A stretch of 64,000 bases of DNA from Asaia sp003994335 (GCF_037151175.1 NZ_JBBCOR010000002.1:368598-432597), one strand, 5' to 3'; positions 26,342 to 35,647 are shown, numbered from the stretch's first letter. Numbers and translations: made by a program. Notes: a model not told the origin generated them from the letters alone.

Positions 26342-27202
26342 TCAAAGCTCGGGCTTCAGCGATGACGCCTTGCCCAATTTCGCATCCACGGATGCATTGA
26401 GTTGCTTGAGCAATTCGCTCGCCACCATGCGTTCAGCCCGCATGTCGTGCAGGTCGAAGCTGATATGACCGATATTGGCCGGATTGCCTGACACGCCTTG
26501 GAGACGCACCTGCAACAGCCCGGTCTCTCCCGGCACGTCATAGGTCGAAATGTCTTCGCTTCGGGGCGAGACCGCGTGGATTACCCCCTCGACCTCCTGA
26601 CCTGCCATATTGGCATAGAGCTGGCGACTGGCTTCCCCATAGGGGCCGGGAACTGGCAGATGCAGACCGTATTTCCCGGCGACTTCCTCCTGCAATGTTG
26701 CAAAGGTCGGAGCGCTGTCCGGAGCGAAGGAGACATTCCGCTCTATCTGCGTGACCACCGACCCCATCACAGGAGCGGAAAGCGTTATCTCGATGGTGTC
26801 ATCGCCTTTGGAGCATTGCATCTGCCGCGGGAAGAACTGCGTCTCGACATGCGCGCCTTTATAGGTGGTGGAGATAGCCGTGTTCACGATGTTCGGGTCA
26901 CGCAGGCACCAGCTCCTGAGACTCTGCGTGGCCTTCTCCTGCGTCATACCCAGAGACAGACCAAGGATACTGGCACTCCCCAGACGATTGCCCAGAGGCA
27001 TGTAGGAGAGCGTCTGTTTCAGATGCACCCCACCATTATCCTCGGGAGGCTGGGCTGACCTGTCCGACAGGCCGAGCAGTTTGCCACAGGCAGGGCTTAT
27101 CATGCCCTGATTTCGCGCCATCATGCATTCGGTCATGGTCTGGGCCCGCGCCGTGACAGGCATCGTCAGGACGAGAAGGGCGAGTGCGTGTTTCATGGTC
27201 AT
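26342..27202 (-). CDS. Exported protein, unknown
   Basis: A 286-residue protein with a signal peptide (MTMKHALALLVLTMPVTARAQ). It has Cys in TECMMAR, SPACGK, SWCLRD and RQMQCSK, probably two disulfides. No family is recognised. The start ATG overlaps the stop of the lipoprotein gene (ATGA), so the two are coupled. It belongs to a three-gene minus-strand group of envelope proteins in the mobilizable island. Confidence 0.6.
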   Translation of the reverse strand: MTMKHALALLVLTMPVTARAQTMTECMMARNQGMISPACGKLLGLSDRSAQPPEDNGGVHLKQTLSYMPLGNRLGSASILGLSLGMTQEKATQSLRSWCLRDPNIVNTAISTTYKGAHVETQFFPRQMQCSKGDDTIEITLSAPVMGSVVTQIERNVSFAPDSAPTFATLQEEVAGKYGLHLPVPGPYGEASRQLYANMAGQEVEGVIHAVSPRSEDISTYDVPGETGLLQVRLQGVSGNPANIGHISFDLHDMRAERMVASELLKQLNASVDAKLGKASSLKPEL

Positions 27203-27591
27203 TGTCTCACCCCGCTACCACCGCTGATATGCTTGACGGCAAAGCGATGGGACTGGACGATGTTGTTCTTCAGCGTGACATCGAGGGATTTGCTCTCATT
27301 ATTGGTCCGTGTGCCGATGAAGCTGAGGCCGACTGCCTCCTGAGCCATGGAAAGACCATCCTCACGGCCAGACGTATAGGCGTAGCTCCAGATGGTGGCC
27401 CCGTTCTCCTGAGAAACTTCGGAGGGCGCACCGAAACGACGCTGGACCTCATCACCAGTCGTGACACCATCATGGATGGCGCTATCGACCTCAGAGGCGG
27501 TGAGGTTTTTCATCGACGCATCACCAGCCGAGGCACAGGCGGTGAGACCCGCAAGCACGAGCAAAGAGAGCAGAGAACCGAAGGGTCTCAT
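27199..27591 (-). CDS. Small lipoprotein, BamE/SmpA-like fold suspected
   Basis: A 130-residue lipoprotein: signal peptide with lipobox LAGLTAC. The mature part has GVTTGDEVQRRFGAPSEVS and then IWSYAY, the pattern of the SmpA/OmlA/BamE fold, where a helix after GxT is followed by a beta sheet. Many mobile elements carry such small lipoproteins without known function. It is translationally coupled to the exported protein downstream. Confidence 0.6.
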   Translation of the reverse strand: MRPFGSLLSLLVLAGLTACASAGDASMKNLTASEVDSAIHDGVTTGDEVQRRFGAPSEVSQENGATIWSYAYTSGREDGLSMAQEAVGLSFIGTRTNNESKSLDVTLKNNIVQSHRFAVKHISGGSGVRQ

Positions 27592-27663
27592 GAGATGTCA
27601 GTCCTTATGTAGGTGGGGAAGAAAAAGACGGGGCGCCGGAACGGCAAAGCCAGCCCCTGTGCG

Positions 27664-28296
27664 TCAGGCCGAAAGCGACTGTTGAAGCTCTGGGTCATTC
27701 GCGACGGCTTTCTGAATGACGGAGAGAGCTTCGCTCTGGTTGTCCCGTATCATCCGCAGGCGATGCATGGCGCCGATAGCGACCAGAACCAGACACACGC
27801 ACAGACCTTTGAAAAAGGCGCCAGCACCAGCGTCGCTGTAGGTGAGCGGGAAGTACAAGGAGACGCCGAACACCACAGCCAACACGGCAAGATATTTCAG
27901 GGTCAGGCGCTTGATGCCATGGAAGCTCAGCGCACCAGGTAAATCCACCGGATTGGTCCAGAGTTTCTGGAGCGTCCGGTTATGCATCACGACGTGACCC
28001 GTTGTGGTTTGACCACCGAGGCCCGCCCAGAGAACACGCACCTCCTGACCTTCCCGCAGGGGATAGTTACCCCTCCCCTGCCACTCACGGCCTGAGGGCG
28101 AAATGACCCAGAAGCTCTGGTGATGGGTGGTATGGACGTTGACCCTTGGTGCATCCACCTGAAGACCGCCAGGCCCGCAATCCCTGACCTGTCCTCCCGA
28201 GGTTGTGGTGTGGGTCTCGGTCCATGACCGCAAACCGCTGACCCGTCCCTGGATTCCGTAAATCCAAACCTTGCGACCGAAAATCTCGATATCCAT
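27664..28296 (-). CDS. Membrane protein with N-terminal beta domain, unknown
   Basis: A 210-residue protein. Residues 1-110 are soluble and rich in Gly, Thr and aromatic residues, probably a small beta domain; two membrane helices follow (near 132-150 and 160-178) with a short charged tail. No known family. It lies 72 bases upstream of the lipoprotein gene on the same strand, suggesting one operon of three envelope genes. Confidence 0.55.
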   Translation of the reverse strand: MDIEIFGRKVWIYGIQGRVSGLRSWTETHTTTSGGQVRDCGPGGLQVDAPRVNVHTTHHQSFWVISPSGREWQGRGNYPLREGQEVRVLWAGLGGQTTTGHVVMHNRTLQKLWTNPVDLPGALSFHGIKRLTLKYLAVLAVVFGVSLYFPLTYSDAGAGAFFKGLCVCLVLVAIGAMHRLRMIRDNQSEALSVIQKAVANDPELQQSLSA

Positions 28297-28495
28297 CCCG
28301 AGGGTATTCCTCCCGATAAACAGGGGAAAAACAGACGCTCATTCCGAACAGAATGAGGCCGTCACACACCCTGTGCAGTGCTGAACCTGCCCCCAGGATA
28401 TCCCGTAAACACCTGATTCTGTTACGATAATGGGAGGATGGCGAAACCGGGTGCAGACGTACCGAAAAGCTGTCCCGCAATGACAGGACGGGAAT

Positions 28496-29056
28496 ATGGG
28501 AAAATATGGCTATGCGAGAGTAAGCACATCGCGACAACAGACAGACAATCAGGTCACGGATTTGCTCCGTGAGGGCGTGAACGAGGACAGCATCGTGACC
28601 GAGACCATCTCGGGGGCGACCTCATGGAAGACGCGACCGGCGCTCAGGAAACTAGTGCGGAAGCTCCACGCGGGAGACACGCTGATTGTCGCCAAGCTGG
28701 ACAGGCTGGGGCGTAACGCACTGGACGTGCTGACCCTTATTGATGTGCTGAAAAAACGAGGTGTGGCGGTGCGTATCCTCAATCTCGGCATTGATACGTC
28801 AGGCGCCGGAGGCAAGCTGTTCCTGTTGCTCCTCGCAGGCTTTGCGGAGTTCGAGCGCAACATCATCCGCGAGCGTGTGATGTCAGGGCTGGAGACGGCG
28901 AAGGCCAGAGGAACACGTCTGGGAAGGCGCCCCTCCCTGCCCGAAGAAGACCTTGCTCAGGCCAGACGCCTCAAGGCGCAGGGGCTGTCAGCAAGGGAGG
29001 TCGCCAAGCTCCTGCACGTCTCCAAGATGACGGCATGGCGCGCCATGAACTCCTGA
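28496..29056 (+). CDS. Serine recombinase (resolvase/invertase family)
   Basis: A 186-residue small serine recombinase. Residues 4-10 read YGYARVS with the nucleophile Ser10; LDRLGRN, the GGKLFLLLLAGFAEFERN stretch and the IIRERV segment follow; a C-terminal helix-turn-helix (SAREVAKLLHVSKMTAWRAM) binds DNA. Full length and intact. It lies at the left border of the AT-rich defence-type cargo. Confidence 0.92.
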   Translation: MGKYGYARVSTSRQQTDNQVTDLLREGVNEDSIVTETISGATSWKTRPALRKLVRKLHAGDTLIVAKLDRLGRNALDVLTLIDVLKKRGVAVRILNLGIDTSGAGGKLFLLLLAGFAEFERNIIRERVMSGLETAKARGTRLGRRPSLPEEDLAQARRLKAQGLSAREVAKLLHVSKMTAWRAMNS

Positions 29057-29455
29057 AAACCGTATCACAAACCCCGTCCCATAATTGCATGACCGGACTC
29101 ACAGCCATGCAAAAATGAACTATTCCCAAAACAGGTGTTTTTGAGACGGTAAAGTCTCAAATGAAGAGAAACAGCAAAATGTAGACCTAGCCTCCGAAGA
29201 TCTCATAACCGACAAAATGCCCCTTCCCTGCGGCCAACTGGTTTAGACTGACGGTCGTGCGAATCATCTATTTTCTGATAGCGCTTTATCTATTTTTTAG
29301 TATATGTTATTTACATAAGATTTACATTTACCAAGCGTACTATATGGTGATTAGATAATTATTTACCAATAAACATCAAGCCTTATCAAGATTGACTAGG
29401 GTTTATATTTGTGACGCCACACATATATTCCAATTTTCATTCAATGATAATTGTC
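29057..29455. other. AT-rich non-coding gap
   Basis: About 400 bases without a convincing gene. Bases 29,260-29,440 are markedly AT-rich compared with the rest of the window, with several TTTA/TATA runs, so this is a transferred segment. It may contain the recombination site of the neighbouring serine recombinase, but no repeat could be identified. Confidence 0.5.
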
Positions 29456-30559
29456 TCAATAATCCCCGTAAAAAGAAGCATCTGGATCAATATCCCCAAA
29501 GTCTACCCATACACTTGATGGTTCGAGTTCAAAATTTGAAATAAAAAATGAGCCGTCTTCTTCTTTCTCAAAATCCACAATCGCTGTTGCCTCCAGTGTT
29601 TCTGTGACTTGCTCTTCGCTCCCAGTCAAAGGGATCAATTCGTGATCGATGGAGTCCCAAACACTTAGCAAAAATTCGCCATTAATTTCAGCCTCCAGTA
29701 TAAACTTCACACTCACGCGAACTAGGTCCAATTTTGATTCTAAAATCAGTATTCCATCTGGGGATTCAACATTAGCCTCCCAAGAAAGAAATTTGACACT
29801 GTAAGTAGTTAATTCAAATTCATACGGGCTATTCCCGTCAGCTTCAATGGTGATTTCGTCAGTGCTGGAGTTGAGAAAATTGAGGATTAACTGGTCTCCA
29901 TGGGCCAAGTATGCCTCGCTTGCCTCGCGAAAATAGGCCTTGATAAGTCCTTTCAATCCTGTCGTGCTTTCGAGAAGCTTGGATATTCCGTCAGAAAGGT
30001 CCTCTACAACGTCAATAAGGTGACTTTGTTCAGCAAAGAGCTCCCAGTCCTTATCCCCACTTACCGCTATGATCCTTTTGCCCTCTTGATGAGCCCACTT
30101 CTCGAGACTGAGCAAGGCTATCGCGTCCGGGAATTCGTGCTTCTTATTTTTTAAATTCGTTGAGAAAGGAGGGAGAGAAGCCGTATATCTACGATATAAT
30201 TCAGCGGCTGACACCGGATCCGCAGGCAATATCTCAGCATCGATATCAGAAATAAACTTGAAAAACCGGTTCTCCGCAATTTGTTCAGGAGATAGAGATA
30301 TCAAATCCGGAATGCTGGCTTCTGAGGAAATCAGGTTGAATTTCTGCACTTTTTTGACGGCGTTGATGTATTTTTCCTTTGCGTCTGCAATCACCGGAAT
30401 CATATGACGCTTTATTTCCTCCGCCACCACATCGGAGATAACTACCTTGATCCTACCATCATGAAACTGACGAAACGATGCTAAGAGAGGACCATCAAAA
30501 TTGAATGCTTGCCGCTCTATAGTCTGTGTATCGAAGGTGATAGCGTCATATTGCGGCAT
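29456..30559 (-). CDS. PIN-domain (DUF4935-like) protein with C-terminal beta domain
   Basis: A 367-residue protein. The N-terminal 180 residues look like a PIN nuclease: ITFDTQTIE, VISDVVAEEIKRH, KKHEFPDAIALLSLEKWA and IIAVSGDKDW supply the expected acidic residues. The C-terminal 170 residues are acidic and beta-rich and are not recognised. PIN proteins cut RNA, often as toxins or defence effectors; no antitoxin gene is adjacent. It is AT-rich and stands alone, about 500 bases downstream of the ABC-3C operon on the same strand. Confidence 0.68.
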   Translation of the reverse strand: MPQYDAITFDTQTIERQAFNFDGPLLASFRQFHDGRIKVVISDVVAEEIKRHMIPVIADAKEKYINAVKKVQKFNLISSEASIPDLISLSPEQIAENRFFKFISDIDAEILPADPVSAAELYRRYTASLPPFSTNLKNKKHEFPDAIALLSLEKWAHQEGKRIIAVSGDKDWELFAEQSHLIDVVEDLSDGISKLLESTTGLKGLIKAYFREASEAYLAHGDQLILNFLNSSTDEITIEADGNSPYEFELTTYSVKFLSWEANVESPDGILILESKLDLVRVSVKFILEAEINGEFLLSVWDSIDHELIPLTGSEEQVTETLEATAIVDFEKEEDGSFFISNFELEPSSVWVDFGDIDPDASFYGDY

Positions 30560-31087
30560 CAGGTGAGCCTCTAAAAATGCAATTTTTAAACAGTTATCAC
30601 GTCTGCTGACGTCTGGAACAAGTTTTTTGTAGACTCACACTCCACACCTAAATCGTGATGCCTCCTGCTCTTTTAGCTGGGAAAGGTCTAAGTTAGATCC
30701 AATTTTTCATTCAATTGTGACGAACAAGAGCCACGTCAGCTCAGCAACGGAGAGCGCCTCTCTGACATTTACTGCGAGAAAGACTAGCACCTGCGTGCTC
30801 CTACCCGGATGAGCAGACGGGAAGATCGAGGAAGGAACCAAGTGACTAATGACAAACGTGAAAAGCAAAGAACTGATATCTACATGCGCAATACCTACGG
30901 CCGACCATTCTACTACTCATGCCGATAACTCCCGCATTGACGCGGCACCTTGAATCAAAATATTCATAATACTAACCGTCCAAATCTTCGTCAGATAAAC
31001 CCAATATTGATGTTTTCGATTTTTATCTATCAATACGAGGAAGAGTTCGTGAATTCGCTCACCAACCCCGCACCCTAGCAAAACGTA
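30560..31087. other. Non-coding gap between PIN gene and ABC-3C operon
   Basis: About 530 bases with no open frame I can support. It should contain the promoter of the PIN gene and the end of the ABC-3C transcript. No clear terminator hairpin, tRNA or repeat was seen. Confidence 0.4.
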
Positions 31088-33016
31088 TCAAGCATCCCTG
31101 TGCGCCTCGAGAGATCCGATAAAGTCGAGTGATGGCGCTTTCTTAGTATATTTCCGCCCCACGACGAGATCACTACCTTCCAGCTCTGGCGCAATCTTCG
31201 ATGTGGTAAAAATTACTTGGTGAATATGCGCACTCTGCGAGGAGCGCGAAACCAACAAGCGTTGGAAATTCCATGACCGCTCCTCTACCATCCCTTTATC
31301 CTCTATGTTGTCCAAAAGCATCCACCGCGGGAGACAAAAATCAGCATCAGTCATCGACGAAAGCAGAGTCGCCGCAGCGAAACTATTTTTGAGAACAACC
31401 ATGCCACTCGCGCTGCCTGCTCTGTTCTTATCATTGTTGACAGCGACCCAATCCTCGGCAAAGCTGAAATTGACGTAATCGACTTTACCGAAGTCGGAAT
31501 GCTCCTCTAGGTCGTCGTCGAGTAGCCCCTTGGCGGTGTCCGATATCATCTTATATGCAGAGTGTTTCCTCTGCTCTTGGGAGAGTCTAATCGCTTCAAT
31601 CTGGCGTTTTAAACGATTCATATCAGCGTTGAGATTTTCTTTCTGTTGCGATAGCGCACTGATATTGCGTCCCAGCTCTAATCGTTTTTGCAATACCTCT
31701 AGCTGGCTATCAATGAAGCCTGCTTTGCGGCTCAGAGTGGCAATGTTGACCTCACGCTCGCTTGCCGGCCCTGTACGTGACACTTCGATCGTAGTTGTAA
31801 TCCGGCGCAGTTCAACCTTCGCGATGCGCAGGTTTGTAGTCATGGTTTTCAGTTCTGCACGTCGTTGCTCCTGTAAAACAGCTGACTCGCGCAACTGCAT
31901 TTGCAGATCGAGCTTGACAGCCAATGTGCGTGAGTCATTAGCACCGGGCTTGTGCGGCTCGTCACACAGCTGACAGTGACCAGTTGCTTTCTCCTTCACA
32001 ACTGCAAAGCAGGCTGGACAAAAATCGAAGTCGAGCCGGCCCAGAGCAGAAAAGGTTAGCGCTGCGTCGTTAAAGTCGCGCAAAGAATTGTCTAAATGCT
32101 CTAGAAAAGCATCGGCATCGGCAATTTCGTACTCTAGTGTCTCAATCGCATCGGTCAAATCCACCACTTTGCGACGGCTTATACGAAACGATTTCAGGGC
32201 CTCCGCCTGGGCCGCTGTCAGTTCCCGCATCACCACGCCATCATCTTCGTCGTTGCTGAGCTTTTCGATTGCAGCGAGCAGGGTCGCGCGCTCTTGGCTT
32301 GCGGAGGCAATACTTGTCTCGATATTATCGACCAAGATGTTTTCACCGTATCCCGAGGCAATTGCCATCAGGTTTGTCAGTGTCGCGGACACATCCTTAT
32401 GTTTCTTCTCTACTTCCCGAAGCAAGATTTGTTTGTCGTAAAGCTCGTACCCGCCGACGCCAGCCAACAACTCGCCAATAGCTTGGCGGGTCTGCCAAGT
32501 GTCCCAACGATCGACGCGAAAGATGCGCTGGATAGGCGTAAGTTGGTCGACATATAGAAATCGCAGAATTTGATGCATTGTCAAATTACTGGCGCCATCA
32601 CTGATCGCCTCGGGCAGTCCGATCGCCCGGAAGAGGATTTGGCTGAAACTGTAATCACTGTCGGGTCGGCTATATGAATAGCGCCGCCAAAGATCAGTCC
32701 CGGCAGCCAGTGCCTGATCCATAGGGCCGAAGTATATGTCCATCGGTCGCGCAGCGTCAGGCGAAATGTAACGTTTGGTTGTGATGGTGCCTTGCGGCGT
32801 GGTTAGTTGTAGCATGACCGCGTCCGCTCGCGATGCGTAAGGCTTCCACTCGCGAAGATCGCCGCCCAGACCGAAGAAGATAAAATCTGCGAGAGTCGAT
32901 TTACCCGAGCCGTTTGACCCATGAATTATGTTTACTCCGCGATGAAAGCGCTCGTCGTAAAGCACGTTGCTCGCTTGATAAACGAGCATGCGGTCGACAA
33001 TCAGTTGACTTCTCAC
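31088..33016 (-). CDS. Rad50-like ABC ATPase of an ABC-3C system
   Basis: A 642-residue SMC/Rad50-type ATPase. Walker A is GSNGSGKST (33-41); a short coiled-coil region (about 195-500) is interrupted by a zinc hook with CPAC (333-336) and CQLC (348-351); a SASG motif, possibly the ABC signature, precedes the Walker B region LLDNIED (567-573), then VIFTTS. The GTG start overlaps the stop of the small gene upstream (GTGA). ABC three-component systems are proposed conflict systems in which such an ATPase controls an effector; here it is the last gene of a three-gene coupled operon. Confidence 0.78.
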   Translation of the reverse strand: MRSQLIVDRMLVYQASNVLYDERFHRGVNIIHGSNGSGKSTLADFIFFGLGGDLREWKPYASRADAVMLQLTTPQGTITTKRYISPDAARPMDIYFGPMDQALAAGTDLWRRYSYSRPDSDYSFSQILFRAIGLPEAISDGASNLTMHQILRFLYVDQLTPIQRIFRVDRWDTWQTRQAIGELLAGVGGYELYDKQILLREVEKKHKDVSATLTNLMAIASGYGENILVDNIETSIASASQERATLLAAIEKLSNDEDDGVVMRELTAAQAEALKSFRISRRKVVDLTDAIETLEYEIADADAFLEHLDNSLRDFNDAALTFSALGRLDFDFCPACFAVVKEKATGHCQLCDEPHKPGANDSRTLAVKLDLQMQLRESAVLQEQRRAELKTMTTNLRIAKVELRRITTTIEVSRTGPASEREVNIATLSRKAGFIDSQLEVLQKRLELGRNISALSQQKENLNADMNRLKRQIEAIRLSQEQRKHSAYKMISDTAKGLLDDDLEEHSDFGKVDYVNFSFAEDWVAVNNDKNRAGSASGMVVLKNSFAAATLLSSMTDADFCLPRWMLLDNIEDKGMVEERSWNFQRLLVSRSSQSAHIHQVIFTTSKIAPELEGSDLVVGRKYTKKAPSLDFIGSLEAHRDA

Positions 33017-33528
33017 GTAAATGAACCCCTCACTGGCACGCCAGCTCTTTTGAAGATATTGTCTGGGCCGCTTGCAGAGATCGTAGCTATATCATTCATT
33101 AGGAATTTCATTAGTGCGGCTTGAGCGGCGTTCTCGGCATGCACTCGATTAAGCAAAAGGATGGGAAGCTGGTTTGAGTCTAGCGCGGCATAGTGATCAC
33201 GTAGAGCGTCTCGATCAAGCAAGCTACGACCAGCCAACTGCTTGAGCGCCGTCGACTGGTACAATTGCAGGTCCTGCCAGATAGACGCAGTACTAGGTAG
33301 ACTAATAAAAAGCTTCTTTATAGGTGGCAGATGCAAAGCCCGCAATTTATCCCGCACAGTTGATGGCAACTTCATTCGTAAAGAGAGTGACGGATACATA
33401 AGAAGCATGTCGAGCAGACGCAATTGAGCAACCGGTAGCTTATCGTGTTTCCACGTCAACAAACGGATCATACGAAAGGCGCAATGATAAGGATCTCGAG
33501 CTGCGTGCCAAATACGAAGCTCGGTCAT
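33013..33528 (-). CDS. ABC-3C middle component
   Basis: A 171-residue protein from ATG 33528, which overlaps the effector stop as ATGA; an in-frame start at 33549 is less likely. It begins TELRIWHAARDPYHCAFRM, close to the N-terminus I associate with small ABC-3C middle components. The rest is helical with an ordered run of leucines, consistent with a winged-helix-like adaptor. It has no catalytic motif. Position between effector and ATPase, with overlaps on both sides, is the main support; the exact middle-component subtype is not assigned. Confidence 0.65.
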   Translation of the reverse strand: MTELRIWHAARDPYHCAFRMIRLLTWKHDKLPVAQLRLLDMLLMYPSLSLRMKLPSTVRDKLRALHLPPIKKLFISLPSTASIWQDLQLYQSTALKQLAGRSLLDRDALRDHYAALDSNQLPILLLNRVHAENAAQAALMKFLMNDIATISASGPDNIFKRAGVPVRGSFT

Positions 33529-34871
33529 TTGTCCCAGCTCACATGACAATTACCTGCAAGATAGCAAAGCGCGTTATCTACGAGTGCCAAGGAAATCTCG
33601 GCACCCGGATTGGAAAACTGTTGAGCACACGGATCTAACACTTCCGACTGAATGGCATAGTCGACTTGTTCCAGCGACGCTCCCTCGCTGATACGCCGGC
33701 GTACATGCCGGCTAAACCGACTTTCTATGGCGCCTAATAGTTGCATATAACGAGTTACCGCCGAGGGTTGTGCTATGTGGCGATGGAGCACCATCGCGAA
33801 ACGCTCCTTGCGCCGGGTGGCATCACCAATCTGATATCCGCGATCCGCATCACGCAGTTTTTGCGCAAGCGAGCGACGATCATCCGATGCGACTGTAGTA
33901 AAATAGGCGAAGTCCTCAAGGATATCGGATGTAATACCGTCGGGCACTCTGTCATCAGAGGATGATACGGGAACGCCGGGAGTGGCTAGTGCATGAGCAT
34001 ACGTACACTCCGAGGCTGAATGAGACGAGAGAAGGGTCGTGCTAGAGGAATTTGTGTCATTGATGGCAGGCGTCGTAACCACCTCGAGGCTGCGACTTGG
34101 TGAAAGTAGTGAGTGCAAGAGCTCGCAGACTGACCGATACACCAGAGACTGCTTCGACTCAGGCTTACAGATCTTAATATGATCGGCCTGAACCGCGATA
34201 GGCTCGGCACCGTGGACGTTGGGGTTGGCGGTGACTCGATCAACGATTTGGATACCCTGCGTTTTATCAGTCTCGTAGAAAGGCCGGACTACAACCCTCT
34301 CGCGCACAGCGAAACTTGAAAAGAAGGTATTAAGATCTATGAGATTGTCGCTGCTGTAGGCGAGTTGCTGCGCAGCTCTGCTTTTGAACGGCCGCAGTAT
34401 TGTGTCGAACGTCTTGGCCAAGCTTGCGCCCTGATGTGGGGTCCCCAAAAAAACGACGGCGCGTACCTTTTTTGCGAGATTTTGAAAACGACTATCCGCG
34501 GACTCGACACACCGGCGAAGCATCTGCTTGACGATAAGGCCTCCTAGGCTATGGGTAATGAGCACAATCGCCTTTGCTGGGTGCGGCAGGCTGATGAGTC
34601 CATCAGCGAGAATACTCGCGAGGTCTTGGATCGATGCCCCGCTACCAAGTAAAAAACTGGCGAAAGCACCGGAATCGTATCCAGCAAGGTGCACGTTCGC
34701 GGAGTCGAACTCATCGGCAAGCCACTGAGGCCAGAAGGCACCATTTTCGGCCTTCCAAGTTGTCTCGAATCCTCCGGACAAACCATGAACAAACACAATA
34801 TCTAATGCCGCAGATGATAGCGCTTGATCAGTCCCGGCCGCGAAAACCGACGTGAATCCCCTAATACCCAC
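33525..34871 (-). CDS. SERAC1-like alpha/beta hydrolase effector of an ABC-3C system
   Basis: A 448-residue fusion. Residues 20-255 are an alpha/beta hydrolase: LDIVFVHGLSGG forms the oxyanion region, ITHSLGGL carries the nucleophile Ser108, FLGTPHQG is typical of SERAC1/PGAP1-like lipases, and QADHIKICKP supplies the probable catalytic His231. A Ser/Thr-rich linker (260-300) leads to a helical C-terminal domain ending DNALCYLAGNCHVSWD, a tail I recognise from ABC-3C effectors. GTG start with AGGAG 5 bases upstream. Likely to attack membrane lipids when released by the ATPase; this is inference. Confidence 0.75.
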   Translation of the reverse strand: MGIRGFTSVFAAGTDQALSSAALDIVFVHGLSGGFETTWKAENGAFWPQWLADEFDSANVHLAGYDSGAFASFLLGSGASIQDLASILADGLISLPHPAKAIVLITHSLGGLIVKQMLRRCVESADSRFQNLAKKVRAVVFLGTPHQGASLAKTFDTILRPFKSRAAQQLAYSSDNLIDLNTFFSSFAVRERVVVRPFYETDKTQGIQIVDRVTANPNVHGAEPIAVQADHIKICKPESKQSLVYRSVCELLHSLLSPSRSLEVVTTPAINDTNSSSTTLLSSHSASECTYAHALATPGVPVSSSDDRVPDGITSDILEDFAYFTTVASDDRRSLAQKLRDADRGYQIGDATRRKERFAMVLHRHIAQPSAVTRYMQLLGAIESRFSRHVRRRISEGASLEQVDYAIQSEVLDPCAQQFSNPGAEISLALVDNALCYLAGNCHVSWDK

Positions 34872-35204
34872 TATCGCTCCTGTCCCCCATAAGTGGAGAG
34901 ATACTGTAACCGCGGTGCACGCTATCAGGCTAGCCTACAAGAGACCACGAGGTAAAACTCGTCTATCAGCTACGGCTTTACGTTTGAAGGTGCCCCTCTG
35001 TATCCCAAAGGCTGCGCCCGTCGTCGAGAATGCAGTTAGTTACGTCGTGTCGCTGGCGCGAGCGCGACCTCCGACCTGCGAGATTTCTGTGGTAGATTCA
35101 CAGCTAGAAGGCGGGGCAGCGCCGCGCACAGCGTAAGACCGATTTATTCCGACACCGTCTCCGAACCGGGCCATCCGCTATCGAACTCGTTTTCGTTTTC
35201 AATT
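34872..35204. other. Non-coding gap upstream of the ABC-3C operon
   Basis: About 330 bases holding the promoter region of the ABC-3C operon. No supported gene. A short open frame on the plus strand has no recognisable product and no ribosome-binding site. Confidence 0.4.
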
Positions 35205-35519
35205 CAAAACATCAGACAGCAAGGTATCGCTACAACCATCCAAGGGGTTGGCACTATCAGAGATGACATGATGGGAAGCCTGACGTTGAACCTCCTCGCT
35301 TCCTTTGCCGAGTTCGAACGCGCTCTCATCATCGACCGCACCCAATCTGGCAGGAAGAGAGCCATGGAGAGTGGCGTGAAAATGGGCAGGAAACCCACGC
35401 TCAGCAGACAAGCCCAAGAAGCTATCCGCAGGCGCTATGGAGAAGAGACCGGGACTGCTTTGGCCAAGAAGTATGGGGTCGGACTGAGAACCATTCAGCG
35501 CCTCACGACATGTATTTGA
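35205..35519 (+). pseudogene. Serine recombinase C-terminal fragment
   Basis: The frame reads a resolvase C-terminal part: SLTLNLLASFAEFERALI, then DRTQSGRKRAMESG, KMGRKPTLS and a helix-turn-helix (GTALAKKYGVGLRTIQRL). The catalytic N-terminal domain with the Ser nucleophile is missing; some similarity continues upstream of the first ATG at 35,268. It is not a copy of the intact recombinase at 28.5 kb. It marks an old recombination event at the right end of island 1. Confidence 0.7.
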
Positions 35520-35616
35520 CGCTTGAGGATGTAGCAAACTCTGCTACACTATCACGCAACATCGCTTGAGAAACATGGTTGTTTTTCAGTGCCTTATCTT
35601 GGTGCGTTTCGAACCT

Positions 35617-35647
35617 GTATGGTTTCGAGTCCCATAGTTCGGACCAC
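35617..35647 (+). repeat. Attachment site copy 2
   Basis: 31 bases matching the 3' end of tRNA-Leu (20,128-20,158) at 29 positions, same orientation. The two changes fall in the T-stem (G to T) and the acceptor end (C to G). It separates island 1 from island 2 and is followed by the second integrase. Confidence 0.8.

Noticed and set aside
34852..35136. 94-codon plus-strand open frame upstream of the ABC-3C operon
   Set aside because: Product has no motif and lies over the promoter region of the divergent operon.
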